NCBI RefSeq assembly: GCF_030269445.1
Contig: NZ_BSTJ01000007.1
Span: 281,957-345,956 of the forward strand
Source: Actinoallomurus iriomotensis
GTDB lineage: Bacteria > Actinomycetota > Actinomycetes > Streptosporangiales > Streptosporangiaceae
Reading direction: 5' to 3'
Length of the DNA stretch: 64,000 nt
The position numbers were made by a program, and so were the translations under genes. The notes below the pieces were generated by a model that saw nothing but the letters and a program-made list of their open reading frames with translations, made no database searches and was not told where the DNA came from. Positions 25,059 to 33,864 of this stretch are shown here, piece after piece; positions within the stretch are counted from its first letter, which is position 1, and every line of letters begins with the position of its first letter.

Positions 25059-26705
25059 ATGGCGACCACCACGACCGGCGCAGTCGGTTCGGGGAGACAT
25101 CTGCGCCGAGATGTCGGATTTTGGGGACTCATGTTCGTGTCCCTGGGTTCGATCATCGGGTCGGGTTGGCTACTCGGCGCGCTGACGGCGGCGAAGCTCG
25201 CCGGGCCCGCGTCCCTGATCTCCTGGGTGCTCGCCGCGATCATGCTGGCGCTGCTCGCCCTGGTGCACGCCGAACTCGGCGCGGCCTACCCCGTCGCGGG
25301 CGGCACCGCGCGGTTCCCGGCCTTCGCGTTCGGGCCGTTGGCCGGCTTCGCCGCGGGATGGATGGCCTGGATCCAGGCGGTGTCACTCGCCCCGATCGAG
25401 GTCGAGGCGACGCTGTCGTACTCCGACCACATCGGCTGGGTCCACCGGAACTTCCCGCTGCTGCACACCGACGGCACCCTGACCGGCACCGGGTTGATCG
25501 TCGCGAGCGTCTTCATGCTGATCTTCATTGTGATCAACATCGTCGGGGTCAAGTTCCTGTCGGAGTCCAACTCGATCGCCGTGGTCTGGAAGACGGCGAT
25601 CCCGCTGCTCACGATCGTCGTCCTGATGCTGCTGACCTTCCACGCCGGCAACTTCACGGCCGGCGGCGGATTCGCGCCGTTCGGCGCACACGGGGTGTTC
25701 GCCGCGCTGCCCGCCGGTGTGGTCTTCGCCCTGCAGGGCTTCGAGCAGGCGATCCAGCTCGCCGGTGAGGCCAGGAACCCGCAGCGGGACGTCTCCCGCG
25801 CGGTCATCACCGCCACCGTGATCGGCACGGTCATCTACATCCTGCTGGAGATCGCCTTCATCTGCGCCCTCGACCCGGGCAACCTCGCGCACGGCTGGGC
25901 CAACCCGATCGGCAAGGGCGACTTCGGCCCGTACGCCACTCTGGCGACCGGAGCCGGCGTGGCCTGGCTGGCGTGGATGCTGTACGCCGACGCCGTGATC
26001 TCCCCGGCCGGCACCGGCCTGGTCTACATCGCGACCTCCTCACGCCTGTCCTACGCCCTGGGCCGGGAGAAGGCGCTGCCCAGGCAGGTCGCCCAGGTCA
26101 GCAGGAAGGGCGTGCCGCTGATCTCGATCATCATCGCGTTCATCGTCGGCGAGCTGTGCTTCCTGCCCTTCCCGAGCTGGAGCAAGCTCGTCTCCCTGGT
26201 CACCGAGGCCACCGCGATCATGTACGCCTTCGCGCCGATCGCGATCACCGCGCTGCGCCTGCGCGACCCGGAGCGGCCCCGGCCGTACCGCCTGCCCGCC
26301 CTCCACGTGCTCGCGCCGCTCTCCTTCGTCGGGGCCAACCTGATCATCTACTGGTCGACCTTCCAGGCCGAGTGGAAGCTCGGTGTGGCGTCCCTCCTCG
26401 GCCTGATCATCTTCGCGGTCAACCGGGCGATGCTGCCCGCCGGCGAACGCGTCCGGCTCAACCTGAGGTCCTCGCTCTGGATCTGGCCGTGGTTCGGCGT
26501 CATGGTCGTCATCGGCGCCCTCGGCCGGTACGGCGGCAACAACACGATCCCCGAGTGGGCGGACATCGCGATCGTCGCGGTCTGGGCGCTCGTCGTCTAC
26601 TACGTCGCGGTGTCGCTCGCGGTCTCCAGCACCGAGGTCAACGCCGCCGTGGAGGCGGAGGAGGCCGAGCTCAGGTCGGCCCCGGCCCTCAACCTCGCCG
26701 ACTGA
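25059..26705 (+). CDS. APC superfamily amino acid permease
   Basis: Membrane transporter of 548 residues with about 12 helices. Seen: TM1 GLMFVSLGSIIGSGWLLG carrying the GSIIGSGW substrate-backbone motif, TM3 AAYPVAGGTARFP, and LQGFEQAIQLAGEARNPQRD after TM6, all typical of APC (PF13520). ATG 25059 follows AGGGAGG. Stands alone between two promoters and is closed by a strong hairpin. The substrate is probably an amino acid or amine; nothing nearby narrows it. Confidence 0.88.
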   Translation: MATTTTGAVGSGRHLRRDVGFWGLMFVSLGSIIGSGWLLGALTAAKLAGPASLISWVLAAIMLALLALVHAELGAAYPVAGGTARFPAFAFGPLAGFAAGWMAWIQAVSLAPIEVEATLSYSDHIGWVHRNFPLLHTDGTLTGTGLIVASVFMLIFIVINIVGVKFLSESNSIAVVWKTAIPLLTIVVLMLLTFHAGNFTAGGGFAPFGAHGVFAALPAGVVFALQGFEQAIQLAGEARNPQRDVSRAVITATVIGTVIYILLEIAFICALDPGNLAHGWANPIGKGDFGPYATLATGAGVAWLAWMLYADAVISPAGTGLVYIATSSRLSYALGREKALPRQVAQVSRKGVPLISIIIAFIVGELCFLPFPSWSKLVSLVTEATAIMYAFAPIAITALRLRDPERPRPYRLPALHVLAPLSFVGANLIIYWSTFQAEWKLGVASLLGLIIFAVNRAMLPAGERVRLNLRSSLWIWPWFGVMVVIGALGRYGGNNTIPEWADIAIVAVWALVVYYVAVSLAVSSTEVNAAVEAEEAELRSAPALNLAD

Positions 26706-26720
26706 CCCCCACATACAACG

Positions 26721-26756
26721 GAGCGCCCGCCGGTCCCTGCGGACCGGCGGGCGCTC
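26721..26756. terminator. Bidirectional hairpin terminator
   Basis: Perfect 16-bp arms (26721-26736 and 26741-26756, GAGCGCCCGCCGGTCC and its complement) with a 4-base loop CTGC, between the convergent permease and serA genes. Confidence 0.88.
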
Positions 26757-26772
26757 TCGTGGTGTACGGGCG

Positions 26773-27990
26773 TCAGGACAGCAGCCGCAGCCGGACCGTC
26801 GTCGGCAGGTCGCGGAGCTGACCGATCACGTCGGAGGTGTACTGGCTGCCGATGTCGGTGATCACGTACCCGAGGTCGCCGCGGGTGCCGAGCAGCTGGC
26901 CCTCGATGTTGACCTGGTGGTCGGCGAGCACGCTGTTGATCGTCGCCAGCACGCCGGGCGTGTTGCGGTGCAGGTGGGTCAGGCGGTGCACGCCGTTCTG
27001 CGAGGTCAGCGAGACCGGCGGCAGGTTCACGCTGAGCGCGGTGTTGCCGGTGGAGACGAAGTCGTGCAGCTTGCCGGCCACGAACTGGCCGATGTCCTGC
27101 TGCGCCTCCTCGGTCGATCCGCCGATGTGCGGCGTGATGATCACGTTGGGCAGCCCGCGCAGCTCGGAGACGAACTCGTCCCCGCGCTTCTTGGGCTCGT
27201 TGGGGAACACGTCGACGGCGGCGCCCGCCAGGTGCCCGGACTCGATGTGCTGCCGCAGCGCCTGGTGGTCGACGACGAAGCCGCGCGAGAGGTTGAGGAA
27301 CAGGCTGCCGGGGCGCATCCGCGCGAACTCGGCCTCGCCGAACATGCCGCTGTTGCCCGGCCTGCCGTCCACGTGGAGCGTCACGATGTCGACCGTGGCG
27401 AGCAGCTCCTCCATGCTGGAGCAGCGGCGCGCGTTGCCCAGGGCGAGCTTGTCGGCGGTGTCGTAGAAGAACACCGACATGCCGAGGTTCTCGGCGAGCA
27501 CCGACAGCTGGCTGCCGATGTTGCCGTACCCGATGATGCCCAGGCGCCGCCCGCGTACCTCGTGGCTGCCCTCGGCGGACTTGTCCCACACGCCGGCGTG
27601 CATCCCGGTGTTCTTGTCCACGAGACGGCGGGTCAGCGCGATGATCTCGGCGATGACCAGCTCGACCACGCTGCGGGTGTTGGAGAACGGGGCGTTGAAC
27701 ACGGCGACGCCGCGCGTGGAGGCGGACGCCACGTCGATCTGGTTCGTGCCGATGCAGAACGCGCCGACCGCGAGCAGGTCGGGCGCCGCGGCCAGCACCG
27801 CGTCCGTGACGTTCGTCTTGGAACGGATGCCGAGCAGCTCGACGCCGCCGAGGCGGGCGATCAGCTCGTCCTCGTCGAGCGCGCCGGCGACGGTCTCGAC
27901 GGCGTAGCCGTTCTTCTCCAGACCGGAGACCGCGTCGGGGTGAATGTTCTCCAACAGCAGCGCGCGGCGGGGTGCACTAGCGGGGCTCAC
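26773..27990 (-). CDS. serA: D-3-phosphoglycerate dehydrogenase
   Basis: First enzyme of serine synthesis, 405 residues, the E. coli-like short form. Seen: NAD loop GYGNIG (154-159), Arg236, Glu265 and His288 (PHIGGST) of the catalytic triad, and a C-terminal ACT regulatory domain (about 332-405, HRNTPGVLATINSVLADHQVNI) that in relatives binds serine. GTG 27990 has AGGAGG 9 bases upstream. Many actinobacteria use the longer form with an intervening ASB domain, so this may be an additional copy. Monocistronic. Confidence 0.93.
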   Translation of the reverse strand: MSPASAPRRALLLENIHPDAVSGLEKNGYAVETVAGALDEDELIARLGGVELLGIRSKTNVTDAVLAAAPDLLAVGAFCIGTNQIDVASASTRGVAVFNAPFSNTRSVVELVIAEIIALTRRLVDKNTGMHAGVWDKSAEGSHEVRGRRLGIIGYGNIGSQLSVLAENLGMSVFFYDTADKLALGNARRCSSMEELLATVDIVTLHVDGRPGNSGMFGEAEFARMRPGSLFLNLSRGFVVDHQALRQHIESGHLAGAAVDVFPNEPKKRGDEFVSELRGLPNVIITPHIGGSTEEAQQDIGQFVAGKLHDFVSTGNTALSVNLPPVSLTSQNGVHRLTHLHRNTPGVLATINSVLADHQVNIEGQLLGTRGDLGYVITDIGSQYTSDVIGQLRDLPTTVRLRLLS

Positions 27991-28065
27991 CTGGAAATCC
28001 TCCTACCGGATTCGGTCGGTATTCATGCTATGTGAGGCCGCCGCGCCGGTGCGCCACCGCTGCGG

Positions 28066-28872
28066 TCAGCACTTCCGAGCGTACTGGGCGGGGGAGATGC
28101 CCAGCGTCCGGGTGAAATCGCGGGTGAAGTGGGACTGGTCGGCATAACCCAGTTCGGCGGCCAGCGCGGCCCAGTCGACGCCGGTGCCGGCCGCCGCGCG
28201 CTCGGCCGCCTCCTGCATCCGGTGCCGCCGGATCACCCACTTGGGGCCCACGCCGACGTACTCGGCGAAGATCCGCTGCAGCCGTCGCGCCCCGATGCCC
28301 AGGGCCGCAGCCAGATCGTCCACGCGCAGCAGGGCGGGGTCGGCGGCGATGCGGTCCACGATGGCCGCGACCTCGGCGATCACCGGGTCCGGCCGGTCTG
28401 GCGCGCGGGACCGCAGCAGATCCTCCGCCAGCTCGGCGGCGCGGTCCCGGTCCGGCTCGGCGATGATCGCGTCCGCGACGGCGCGGGCGGAGGGACCGAA
28501 GATCTCCTCGACCGGCGTGAACCGGTCGGTGAGGCCGGACACCGGCCCGTCGAGGAAGGGCCGGAACCCGCCCGGCCGGAAGCACACGCCGATGACCCGC
28601 CCCCGGCCCGCGATCGTCTCGCCGAACACGTCGCGGACGACCCCGACGACCCTCGCTCTGCCTCCGGTCGTGAAGGTCAGGTTGATCGCCGGGCGGGTGA
28701 GCACCTGTTGCCGGTGTGGCTCATGGTCGCGCAGGTCCCAAGTGAGGATCCAGAGGTAGTCGGCGAACGCCGCGAGGTCCGGCGAGGGCGCCCGGCGCTC
28801 GATGGCGAACCGGTCGAGCGCGGTGCGGCGCCGGAGGATGCCGCGCCCTCCCCCGTATGCCCCTTCGGCCAT
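28066..28872 (-). CDS. AraC family transcriptional regulator
   Basis: 268 residues. N-terminal DUF6597-like sensing domain ([42 protein letters not shown]) and a C-terminal double [24 protein letters not shown] and [35 protein letters not shown] 28872 is chosen; a TTG at 28896 is an alternative. The divergent gene (28970) encodes a mycothiol-type isomerase-like protein and may be the target; the 97 bp between them would hold the control site. Confidence 0.87.
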   Translation of the reverse strand: MAEGAYGGGRGILRRRTALDRFAIERRAPSPDLAAFADYLWILTWDLRDHEPHRQQVLTRPAINLTFTTGGRARVVGVVRDVFGETIAGRGRVIGVCFRPGGFRPFLDGPVSGLTDRFTPVEEIFGPSARAVADAIIAEPDRDRAAELAEDLLRSRAPDRPDPVIAEVAAIVDRIAADPALLRVDDLAAALGIGARRLQRIFAEYVGVGPKWVIRRHRMQEAAERAAAGTGVDWAALAAELGYADQSHFTRDFTRTLGISPAQYARKC

Positions 28873-28969
28873 GGGAGCAGTGTCGCATTTGTTCAATACC
28901 GGTCCGCCGGCGCGCCGCTACGGTGGCGTACTCGTCATGGGGGAGCGGCGGATCGGGAGGAGAGAGGTC

Positions 28970-29545
28970 ATGGAGCTGCGGCCGTTGATGGTGCGGGCCG
29001 TCGAGGCGTCGAACGCGGTGGTCCGGGGGATCGGGCCGGACATGATGGACCGGGCCACGCCGTGCCCGGAGTTCGACGTGCGCGCGCTGCTCGGCCACCT
29101 GTCGGGCTGGATGACCGAACCGGCGCGGGCGGCGGCGCTCAAGCGGCCGAACACCGGCGCCCCCGACGAGGACTTCGCCCCCGAGCCCGGCTGGGCGGAA
29201 CGCCTCACCGAACGGACCCGCGCGACCGCCGAGGCCTGGTCCGAGCCGGCCGCCTGGGAGGGCACCGCCACTCTGTCCGGAGAGATGGAGATGCCCGCCG
29301 GGACGATCGGCGGGCTGGTGTTCGCCGAGTTCCTGCTGCACGGCTGGGACCTGGCCACGGCGACCGGCCAGGAGTTCGCCCTCGACGACGACCTGGCCGA
29401 GGCGCTGTTCGGCCAGGTGTCGTCGATGGCGGACATGGGGCGCCGGTACGGGGCGTTCGGACCGGAGGTGCCGGTCCCCGCGTCGGCCTCGCCCGTCGAA
29501 CGCGCGCTGGGCCTCGCGGGGCGCGACCCCGCCTGGCGGCCCTGA
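28970..29545 (+). CDS. TIGR03086-type metal-binding protein (mycothiol-dependent isomerase-like)
   Basis: 191 residues of the DinB/mycothiol-dependent maleylpyruvate isomerase N-domain fold. Seen: opening [40 protein letters not shown] with the first metal His, and [14 protein letters not shown] with the second. Known: family members bind zinc and are thought to use mycothiol; most are uncharacterised. ATG 28970 has a GGAGG run upstream; ATG 28937 is possible but poorer. Activity cannot be assigned. Confidence 0.8.
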   Translation: MELRPLMVRAVEASNAVVRGIGPDMMDRATPCPEFDVRALLGHLSGWMTEPARAAALKRPNTGAPDEDFAPEPGWAERLTERTRATAEAWSEPAAWEGTATLSGEMEMPAGTIGGLVFAEFLLHGWDLATATGQEFALDDDLAEALFGQVSSMADMGRRYGAFGPEVPVPASASPVERALGLAGRDPAWRP

Positions 29546-29585
29546 GCGCCGGACGGGCGGGGTTCACGGGCGGTCCTTCAGCCGT

Positions 29586-29750
29586 TCAGGCGCGCGAACG
29601 TGCCTTGCGGGCGCGACGCTTCGCGGCCTTGATCCGACCGCCGGACCTGCCCCCGGTGGACTGCCGCTTGCCCGCGGCGTAGGCGAGGGCGGCGGTCATG
29701 GCCAGGACGACGAGCGGCATAATCGGACGGCGCGAACGCGAGAATCCCAT
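29586..29750 (-). CDS. Small basic membrane peptide
   Basis: 54 residues: short basic N-terminus, one membrane helix (MPLVVLAMTAALAYAAG), then a highly basic tail rich in Arg and Lys (KAAKRRARKARSRA). ATG 29750 has AGGAG 8 bases upstream, which supports translation. Probably a single-pass membrane protein with its basic end in the cytoplasm near nucleic acid or phospholipid. No family recognised. Confidence 0.55.
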   Translation of the reverse strand: MGFSRSRRPIMPLVVLAMTAALAYAAGKRQSTGGRSGGRIKAAKRRARKARSRA

Positions 29751-29905
29751 CGTTGCACTCCTAGGTACGGTTACCGCTCCGAGCGGGCGGTGGTGGGTGT
29801 GATGAACCCGGTATGCCCGGACATCGGTCACGATCAGATCGTGCTCGCGTCAAGTTCTGGGCCGTCGATGATCGACACGGGTTCGACGCCGCCGCGCGTG
29901 CCCGG

Positions 29906-30184
29906 TCAGTGCTCGTCCCAGTGACCGCTGTGCGCGGCGTGCCGGTGCCCGTCGTGGATGTAGTCGACGTGGTCGCCGTGCGGGACGGCGACGTGCCCGC
30001 AGCCCTCCCGGTGCTGGTGCTCGTGGTGATCGTGCTCGCTGTGGCCACGGGGCTCGCACTCTTCGCAGTGCCCCTCGTGCATGGCGTCCAGGTGGCCCTC
30101 GTGCGCGTAGTCGACGTGGTCGCCGTGCGGGACCGCCACGTGGCCGCAGGCGGGCCCGTGCTCGTGGCCGTTGTGGTGCGACAT
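29906..30184 (-). CDS. Histidine-rich metal-binding protein
   Basis: 92 residues, about a third His. Built from two copies of one motif: CGHVAVPHGDHVDYAHEGH (about 13-31) and CGHVAVPHGDHVDYIHDGH (about 62-80), joined by a His/Glu/Cys linker (HCEECEPRGHSEHDHHEHQH). No signal peptide or membrane helix. Likely cytoplasmic binding of nickel, zinc or cobalt; relatives are often labelled with zinc homeostasis without proof. ATG 30184 follows AAGGGGGAACC. No transporter or metallochaperone adjoins it. Confidence 0.82.
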   Translation of the reverse strand: MSHHNGHEHGPACGHVAVPHGDHVDYAHEGHLDAMHEGHCEECEPRGHSEHDHHEHQHREGCGHVAVPHGDHVDYIHDGHRHAAHSGHWDEH

Positions 30185-30287
30185 GGTTCCCCCTTGTTGG
30201 TCCCCTTATGACGGGCATTCCCGAATTCCTGCGGGCGGACCCGTCAGGCTAAGTTGATCACCGGTCTCGCGAGGGAAGGAGTTCAAC

Positions 30288-31193
30288 GTGCGGGTGGGCG
30301 TGGCGCTGAGCCAGTACGGGGCGTTCGCACGGCGCGACGCGGTCATCGAGGTGGCCCGCGCCGCCGAGGCGCTCGGCTTCGACAGCCTGTGGACCGGCGA
30401 CCGCATCCTGGACCCGGTGCACCCACGCGATCGCTACCCCGGCAGCGCCGACGGGCGGATGCCGGCCGAGTACACCACCTTCCTCGACCCGCTGACCGTG
30501 CTCACCGCCGCCGCCGCGGTCACCGAGCGCGTCCGGCTCGGCACCAGCACGCTGAACGCCCCCTGGTACTCCCCGGTGCTGCTCGCGCGGAGCCTCACGA
30601 CCCTCGACGTGCTGAGCGAGGGCCGCCTCGACGTGGGCCTCGGCCTGGGCTGGTCCTCGGACGAGTACGCGGCGGCGGGCGTGCCGTGGGCGCGGCGCGG
30701 CGCGCGGCTGGAGGAGATCATCGACGTCCTGGAGCGGATCTGGGCGGACGACCCGGTCACGTACGAGAGCGGGTCCTTCTCCGTGCCGGAGTCACGCATC
30801 GAGCCCAAGCCGGTCCAGCGCCCCCGCCCGCCGATCTACCTGGGCGGCTACTCCTCCGCGGCGCTCGGGCGCATCGGCCGTCGCGCCGACGGCTGGCTGG
30901 CCGGGGGCGTGCCGCTGCCGGTACTGACCCCGATGTGGGACGCCGTGCGACGCGCGGCCGAGGACGCCGGCCGCGACCCGGACTCGCTGCGGATGATGCT
31001 GCGCATCAACCCGAGGATCACCGACGAGCCGGCCGCCGCCGACCTGGTGCCGCGGACCGGCACCATCGAGCAGATCGCCGAGTACGCCCGGTCGACCGGC
31101 GCGTACGAGGTCTTCGCCGACTTCCAGCAGACGACCGGGGACCTGACGCGGATGCTCGACCTCGCCGGGCGCTTCCGCGAGGCGATGGGCTGA
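30288..31193 (+). CDS. LLM class (F420-dependent) oxidoreductase
   Basis: Luciferase-like TIM-barrel flavin/F420 enzyme, 301 residues. Seen: VALSQYGAF at strand 1, AEALGFDSLWTGDRIL, the TFLDPLTVLTAAAAVTERVRLGTS region and GRLDVGLGLGWSSDEY, which match the actinobacterial F420 branch. GTG 30288 has GGGAAGGAG 9 bases upstream. F420 rather than FMN use is inferred from similarity of the motifs and the actinomycete origin. Substrate unknown; no pathway partners nearby. Confidence 0.86.
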   Translation: MRVGVALSQYGAFARRDAVIEVARAAEALGFDSLWTGDRILDPVHPRDRYPGSADGRMPAEYTTFLDPLTVLTAAAAVTERVRLGTSTLNAPWYSPVLLARSLTTLDVLSEGRLDVGLGLGWSSDEYAAAGVPWARRGARLEEIIDVLERIWADDPVTYESGSFSVPESRIEPKPVQRPRPPIYLGGYSSAALGRIGRRADGWLAGGVPLPVLTPMWDAVRRAAEDAGRDPDSLRMMLRINPRITDEPAAADLVPRTGTIEQIAEYARSTGAYEVFADFQQTTGDLTRMLDLAGRFREAMG

Positions 31194-31202
31194 CCGCTCC
31201 TC

Positions 31203-31970
31203 TCAGGCCCGCGCCAGGGCCGGATCGGGCGTGCGGCTCACCGGGAGCCCGGCCCGTCCGGCGAACCGCCCGAACCGGATTGCGTCCCGTACGGCCGCGC
31301 CGCCGGGGTCGTTGTTGAAGTAGACGTAGGCGTCGTCCGGCCACGCGTCGCCGATACGGCCGACCCACGCGCGCAGCGCCTGGTCGCCGTAGCCCGGCCA
31401 CGGTTTCGCGGCCCCCTCGTGGAACCGCACGTACCCCCAGCCGGCCGTCCGCCACAGCGGCATGAGCGGCCGGCCGAGCCGGTCGGCCCAGCAGAGGGCG
31501 GCGCCGCGTTCGGTGAGCAGGTCCCGTACCTCGTCGGTCCACCAGGAGTCGTGGCGCGGCTCGACCGCGACCCGTACGCCCGGCGGGAACGCCCGCAGGC
31601 AGCGGTCGAGCCGCTCCGGCTCGGCCCGGAGCGTGGGCGGGAGCTGGAGCAGGATCGGCCCGAGCCGGTCGCCGAGGCCGCGCACGGAGTTCATCAGGCG
31701 CTCGACGGGTTCCTCGGGCTCGACGAGCCGCTTGATGTGGGTGAGGTAGCGCGAGGCCTTGACCGCCATCACGAACGCCTCGGGCGTCAGGCCGCGCCAG
31801 CGTTCGAACAGTTCCGGAGCGGGCAGGCGATAGAAGGCGTTGTTGTTCTCCACCGTGCCGAACGCGGCGGCGTACGTCTCCAGCCAGCGGTTCTGCGCCA
31901 GTCCGGCCGGATACAGCAGCCCCCGCCAGTCCTTGTACTGCCAGCCGGACGTGCCAACGAGGATCGGCAT
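31203..31970 (-). CDS. DUF72 domain protein (YecE family)
   Basis: 255 residues with the family opening MPILVGTSGWQYKDWRGLLYP, FGTVENNNAFYRLP, FVMAVKASRYLTHIKRL, ILLQLPPTL and the C-terminal YVYFNNDPGGAAVRDA. These match DUF72 TIM-barrel proteins end to end. Function of the family is unsettled. Convergent with the LLM oxidoreductase, ending 9 bp from it. Confidence 0.92.
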   Translation of the reverse strand: MPILVGTSGWQYKDWRGLLYPAGLAQNRWLETYAAAFGTVENNNAFYRLPAPELFERWRGLTPEAFVMAVKASRYLTHIKRLVEPEEPVERLMNSVRGLGDRLGPILLQLPPTLRAEPERLDRCLRAFPPGVRVAVEPRHDSWWTDEVRDLLTERGAALCWADRLGRPLMPLWRTAGWGYVRFHEGAAKPWPGYGDQALRAWVGRIGDAWPDDAYVYFNNDPGGAAVRDAIRFGRFAGRAGLPVSRTPDPALARA

Positions 31971-32013
31971 GCCGCGTACATACCCGCGGAGGGCGAAGTA
32001 CGCCTGCCGCCTT

Positions 32014-32553
32014 TCAGGGCAGCGACGCGTGGACGCCGCCGATGATCAGTTCGAGGCCAGCGTGGAAGTCGCGGTCCCGGCGGTCCCGGGGGACGGCGGC
32101 CTTACGCGCCTGCTCCTCGAACGTGTAGCCGTTGACGAACGCCAGGACGGTGTCCACGGCGACGACGGCCGCCTCGGTGGTGAGCCCGTCGGCGCCGAGG
32201 GCGGCGACGAGGTCGTGGAAGGCGGCGACGGCGGCGCCGCCCGGGTCCTGGAAGCCGGCCATGAGGCGCGCGCCGTCGCGGTGGGCCAGCATGACCTCGC
32301 GGACGCCGGTCGCGACGTGGCGCAGCCGCTCGTCCCACGGGCCTTCGGGCGGCGGAGGGGCGGCGGCGGGCGGCGTGGCCAGGTGGGCGACCATCGCGTC
32401 CAGCAGGGCCTGCTTGCTCGGGTAGTGCCGGTAGAGCGCGCTCGCCCGTACGCCGAGCCGGGCCGCCAGCAGCCGCATGGTGAGGCCGTCCAGACCGACC
32501 TCGTCGAGCAGCTCGATCGCCGCCCGAACCACCTCGACGCGGCGCTGCCCCAT
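32014..32553 (-). CDS. TetR family repressor of the adjacent monooxygenase
   Basis: 179 residues: HTH LLDEVGLDGLTMRLLAARLGVRASALYRHYPSKQALLDAM (about 13-52) and a helical C-terminal domain like TetR class C1. ATG 32553 follows GGGAGG 6 bases upstream. Divergent from the FAD monooxygenase with two adjacent palindromes in the 85-bp gap, the classic TetA/TetX-type arrangement. Likely derepressed by a small lipophilic ligand that the monooxygenase modifies. Confidence 0.88.
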   Translation of the reverse strand: MGQRRVEVVRAAIELLDEVGLDGLTMRLLAARLGVRASALYRHYPSKQALLDAMVAHLATPPAAAPPPPEGPWDERLRHVATGVREVMLAHRDGARLMAGFQDPGGAAVAAFHDLVAALGADGLTTEAAVVAVDTVLAFVNGYTFEEQARKAAVPRDRRDRDFHAGLELIIGGVHASLP

Positions 32554-32589
32554 TGAAGTCCTCCCGGTTGACAACTCGGCGTGGCCGAT

Positions 32590-32619
32590 GTGAACAATGT
32601 ACACGTGAACGTTGTTCAC
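32590..32619. promoter_or_regulatory. Twin TetR operator
   Basis: Two abutting 15-bp palindromes: GTGAACAATGTACAC (32590-32604, arms 5 of 6) and GTGAACGTTGTTCAC (32605-32619, perfect 6-bp arms, 3-bp spacer). Together they form a 30-bp dyad with 13 of 15 pairs matching. Lies between divergent TetR and monooxygenase genes. Confidence 0.85.
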
Positions 32620-32638
32620 CTCGGACGGAGAGGACGAG

Positions 32639-33799
32639 ATGGACGGACGCGTACTGGTGATCGGAGCGGGGCTCGGCGGCCTGACGCTCGCCCACGCCCT
32701 CGTGCGCGCGGGTGTCGACGTGCGGGTGTACGAGGCCGACGACGGGACCGGCGACCGCTTCCAGGGGTACCGGATCGGCCTGGCGTCGCCGGGCCTGGAG
32801 GCGCTGCGGGCGGCCCTGCCGGAGCGCCTGTACGCGCTGGCGGAGGCCACGGGCGGGTGGCTGACCGGCCCGGGGCTGCTCTTCGACGAGCGGCTCACGG
32901 AGTTGAGCCGTGACCACGAGGGGCCGCCGCAGGGGGCTCTGGCGACGGACCGGCAGGTGCTGCGGCGAATACTGCTCGGCGGGCTGGGCGACCGGGTCGC
33001 GTACGGCAGACGGCTCGTGGACTTCGCCGAAGACACGGGCGGGGTCACCGCGTGCTTCGCCGACGGCACGGAGTCCCGCGGTGAGGTGCTGGTCGGCGCC
33101 GACGGCGGGAACTCCGCGGTACGGCGGCGTCTCGTGCCCGAGGTCGGGCTGGCCGACGCCGACCTGTGCGGGGCGATGGGCCGCACCACCCTCACCGAGC
33201 GGTTCCTGCGGCTGGTGCCGGGCCGCGGCACGATGGTGAGGGGCCCGGGGATCACGCTGATGCTGGGACCGATGCGGTTCGGCCGTGAGCCGTCCGCAGC
33301 CGCCGCCGAGCTGTCTCCCGGCCTGGACCTGCCGTATCGCGACGACTACGTGCGCTGGGTGCTGCTCGTGCCACCGGGGCATCCGGCGGTCACCGCCGTG
33401 GAGGACGCGCGCGACCTGGTGCTGGAGCTCATCGACGGCTGGCACCCCGACCTGCTCGAGCTGGTGCGTTCCTCCGACATGAGCGCGGTCGGCCGGTCCA
33501 AGGTCCTCGACCGGCCGATGCCGCCCTGGCCGGTGGGGCGGGTCACGTTGCTCGGCGACGCCGCGCACCTGACCCTGGCCAGCGGAGGCAACGGCGCGAA
33601 CACCGCGATGCAGGACGCCGTACGCCTGAGCGCGCGGCTGGCCGAGGCATTGGAAGGCGAGCGGGACCTGTCGTCGGCCTTGGGGGAGTACCAGCGCGAC
33701 CTGCTCGAACGCGGGAACGCGGCGGTGGAGGTCGGTAAGCGGGCGGCGAAGCGGTTCGTCCCATCGGACACCGCGAACCGGGGAGAGGTGACGCTGTGA
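32639..33799 (+). CDS. FAD-dependent monooxygenase (PHBH/TetX-like)
   Basis: 386 residues. Seen: FAD dinucleotide-binding GAGLGG (9-14) after VLVIG, Glu at the end of strand 2 (VYEAD), and the FAD ribityl/phosphate motif LLGDAAHLTLASGGNGANTA in the last third. These fit group A aromatic hydroxylases and antibiotic-modifying enzymes. ATG 32639 has GGAGAGG upstream. Regulated by the divergent TetR through the twin operator. Followed by a decayed hydrolase, which suggests a two-step ring-hydroxylation and hydrolysis or detoxification pair. Confidence 0.88.
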   Translation: MDGRVLVIGAGLGGLTLAHALVRAGVDVRVYEADDGTGDRFQGYRIGLASPGLEALRAALPERLYALAEATGGWLTGPGLLFDERLTELSRDHEGPPQGALATDRQVLRRILLGGLGDRVAYGRRLVDFAEDTGGVTACFADGTESRGEVLVGADGGNSAVRRRLVPEVGLADADLCGAMGRTTLTERFLRLVPGRGTMVRGPGITLMLGPMRFGREPSAAAAELSPGLDLPYRDDYVRWVLLVPPGHPAVTAVEDARDLVLELIDGWHPDLLELVRSSDMSAVGRSKVLDRPMPPWPVGRVTLLGDAAHLTLASGGNGANTAMQDAVRLSARLAEALEGERDLSSALGEYQRDLLERGNAAVEVGKRAAKRFVPSDTANRGEVTL

Positions 33800-33819
33800 G
33801 CGAGCGGAGCGAGCGAGCC
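33797..33819 (+). repeat. GAGCGAGCGGAGC-type repeat fragment
   Basis: GAGCGAGCGGAGCGAGCGAG, directly after the monooxygenase stop, is a low-complexity motif also seen on the opposite strand inside the 78-bp repeats at 41839-42005 (core CTCCGCTCGCTCGTCGGCTC). It creates an upstream GTG frame (33796) for the following hydrolase that is probably not its real start. Confidence 0.55.
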
Positions 33820-33864
33820 GAAAAGACACGCGCGTCTGGTCACTCTCCCGACGAAGGAGGACTC

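Noticed and set aside
29860-29900. Further LexA box (TCGACA-CGG-GTTCGA)
   Set aside because: Spacer is 3 bases, not 4, and one arm has a mismatch.
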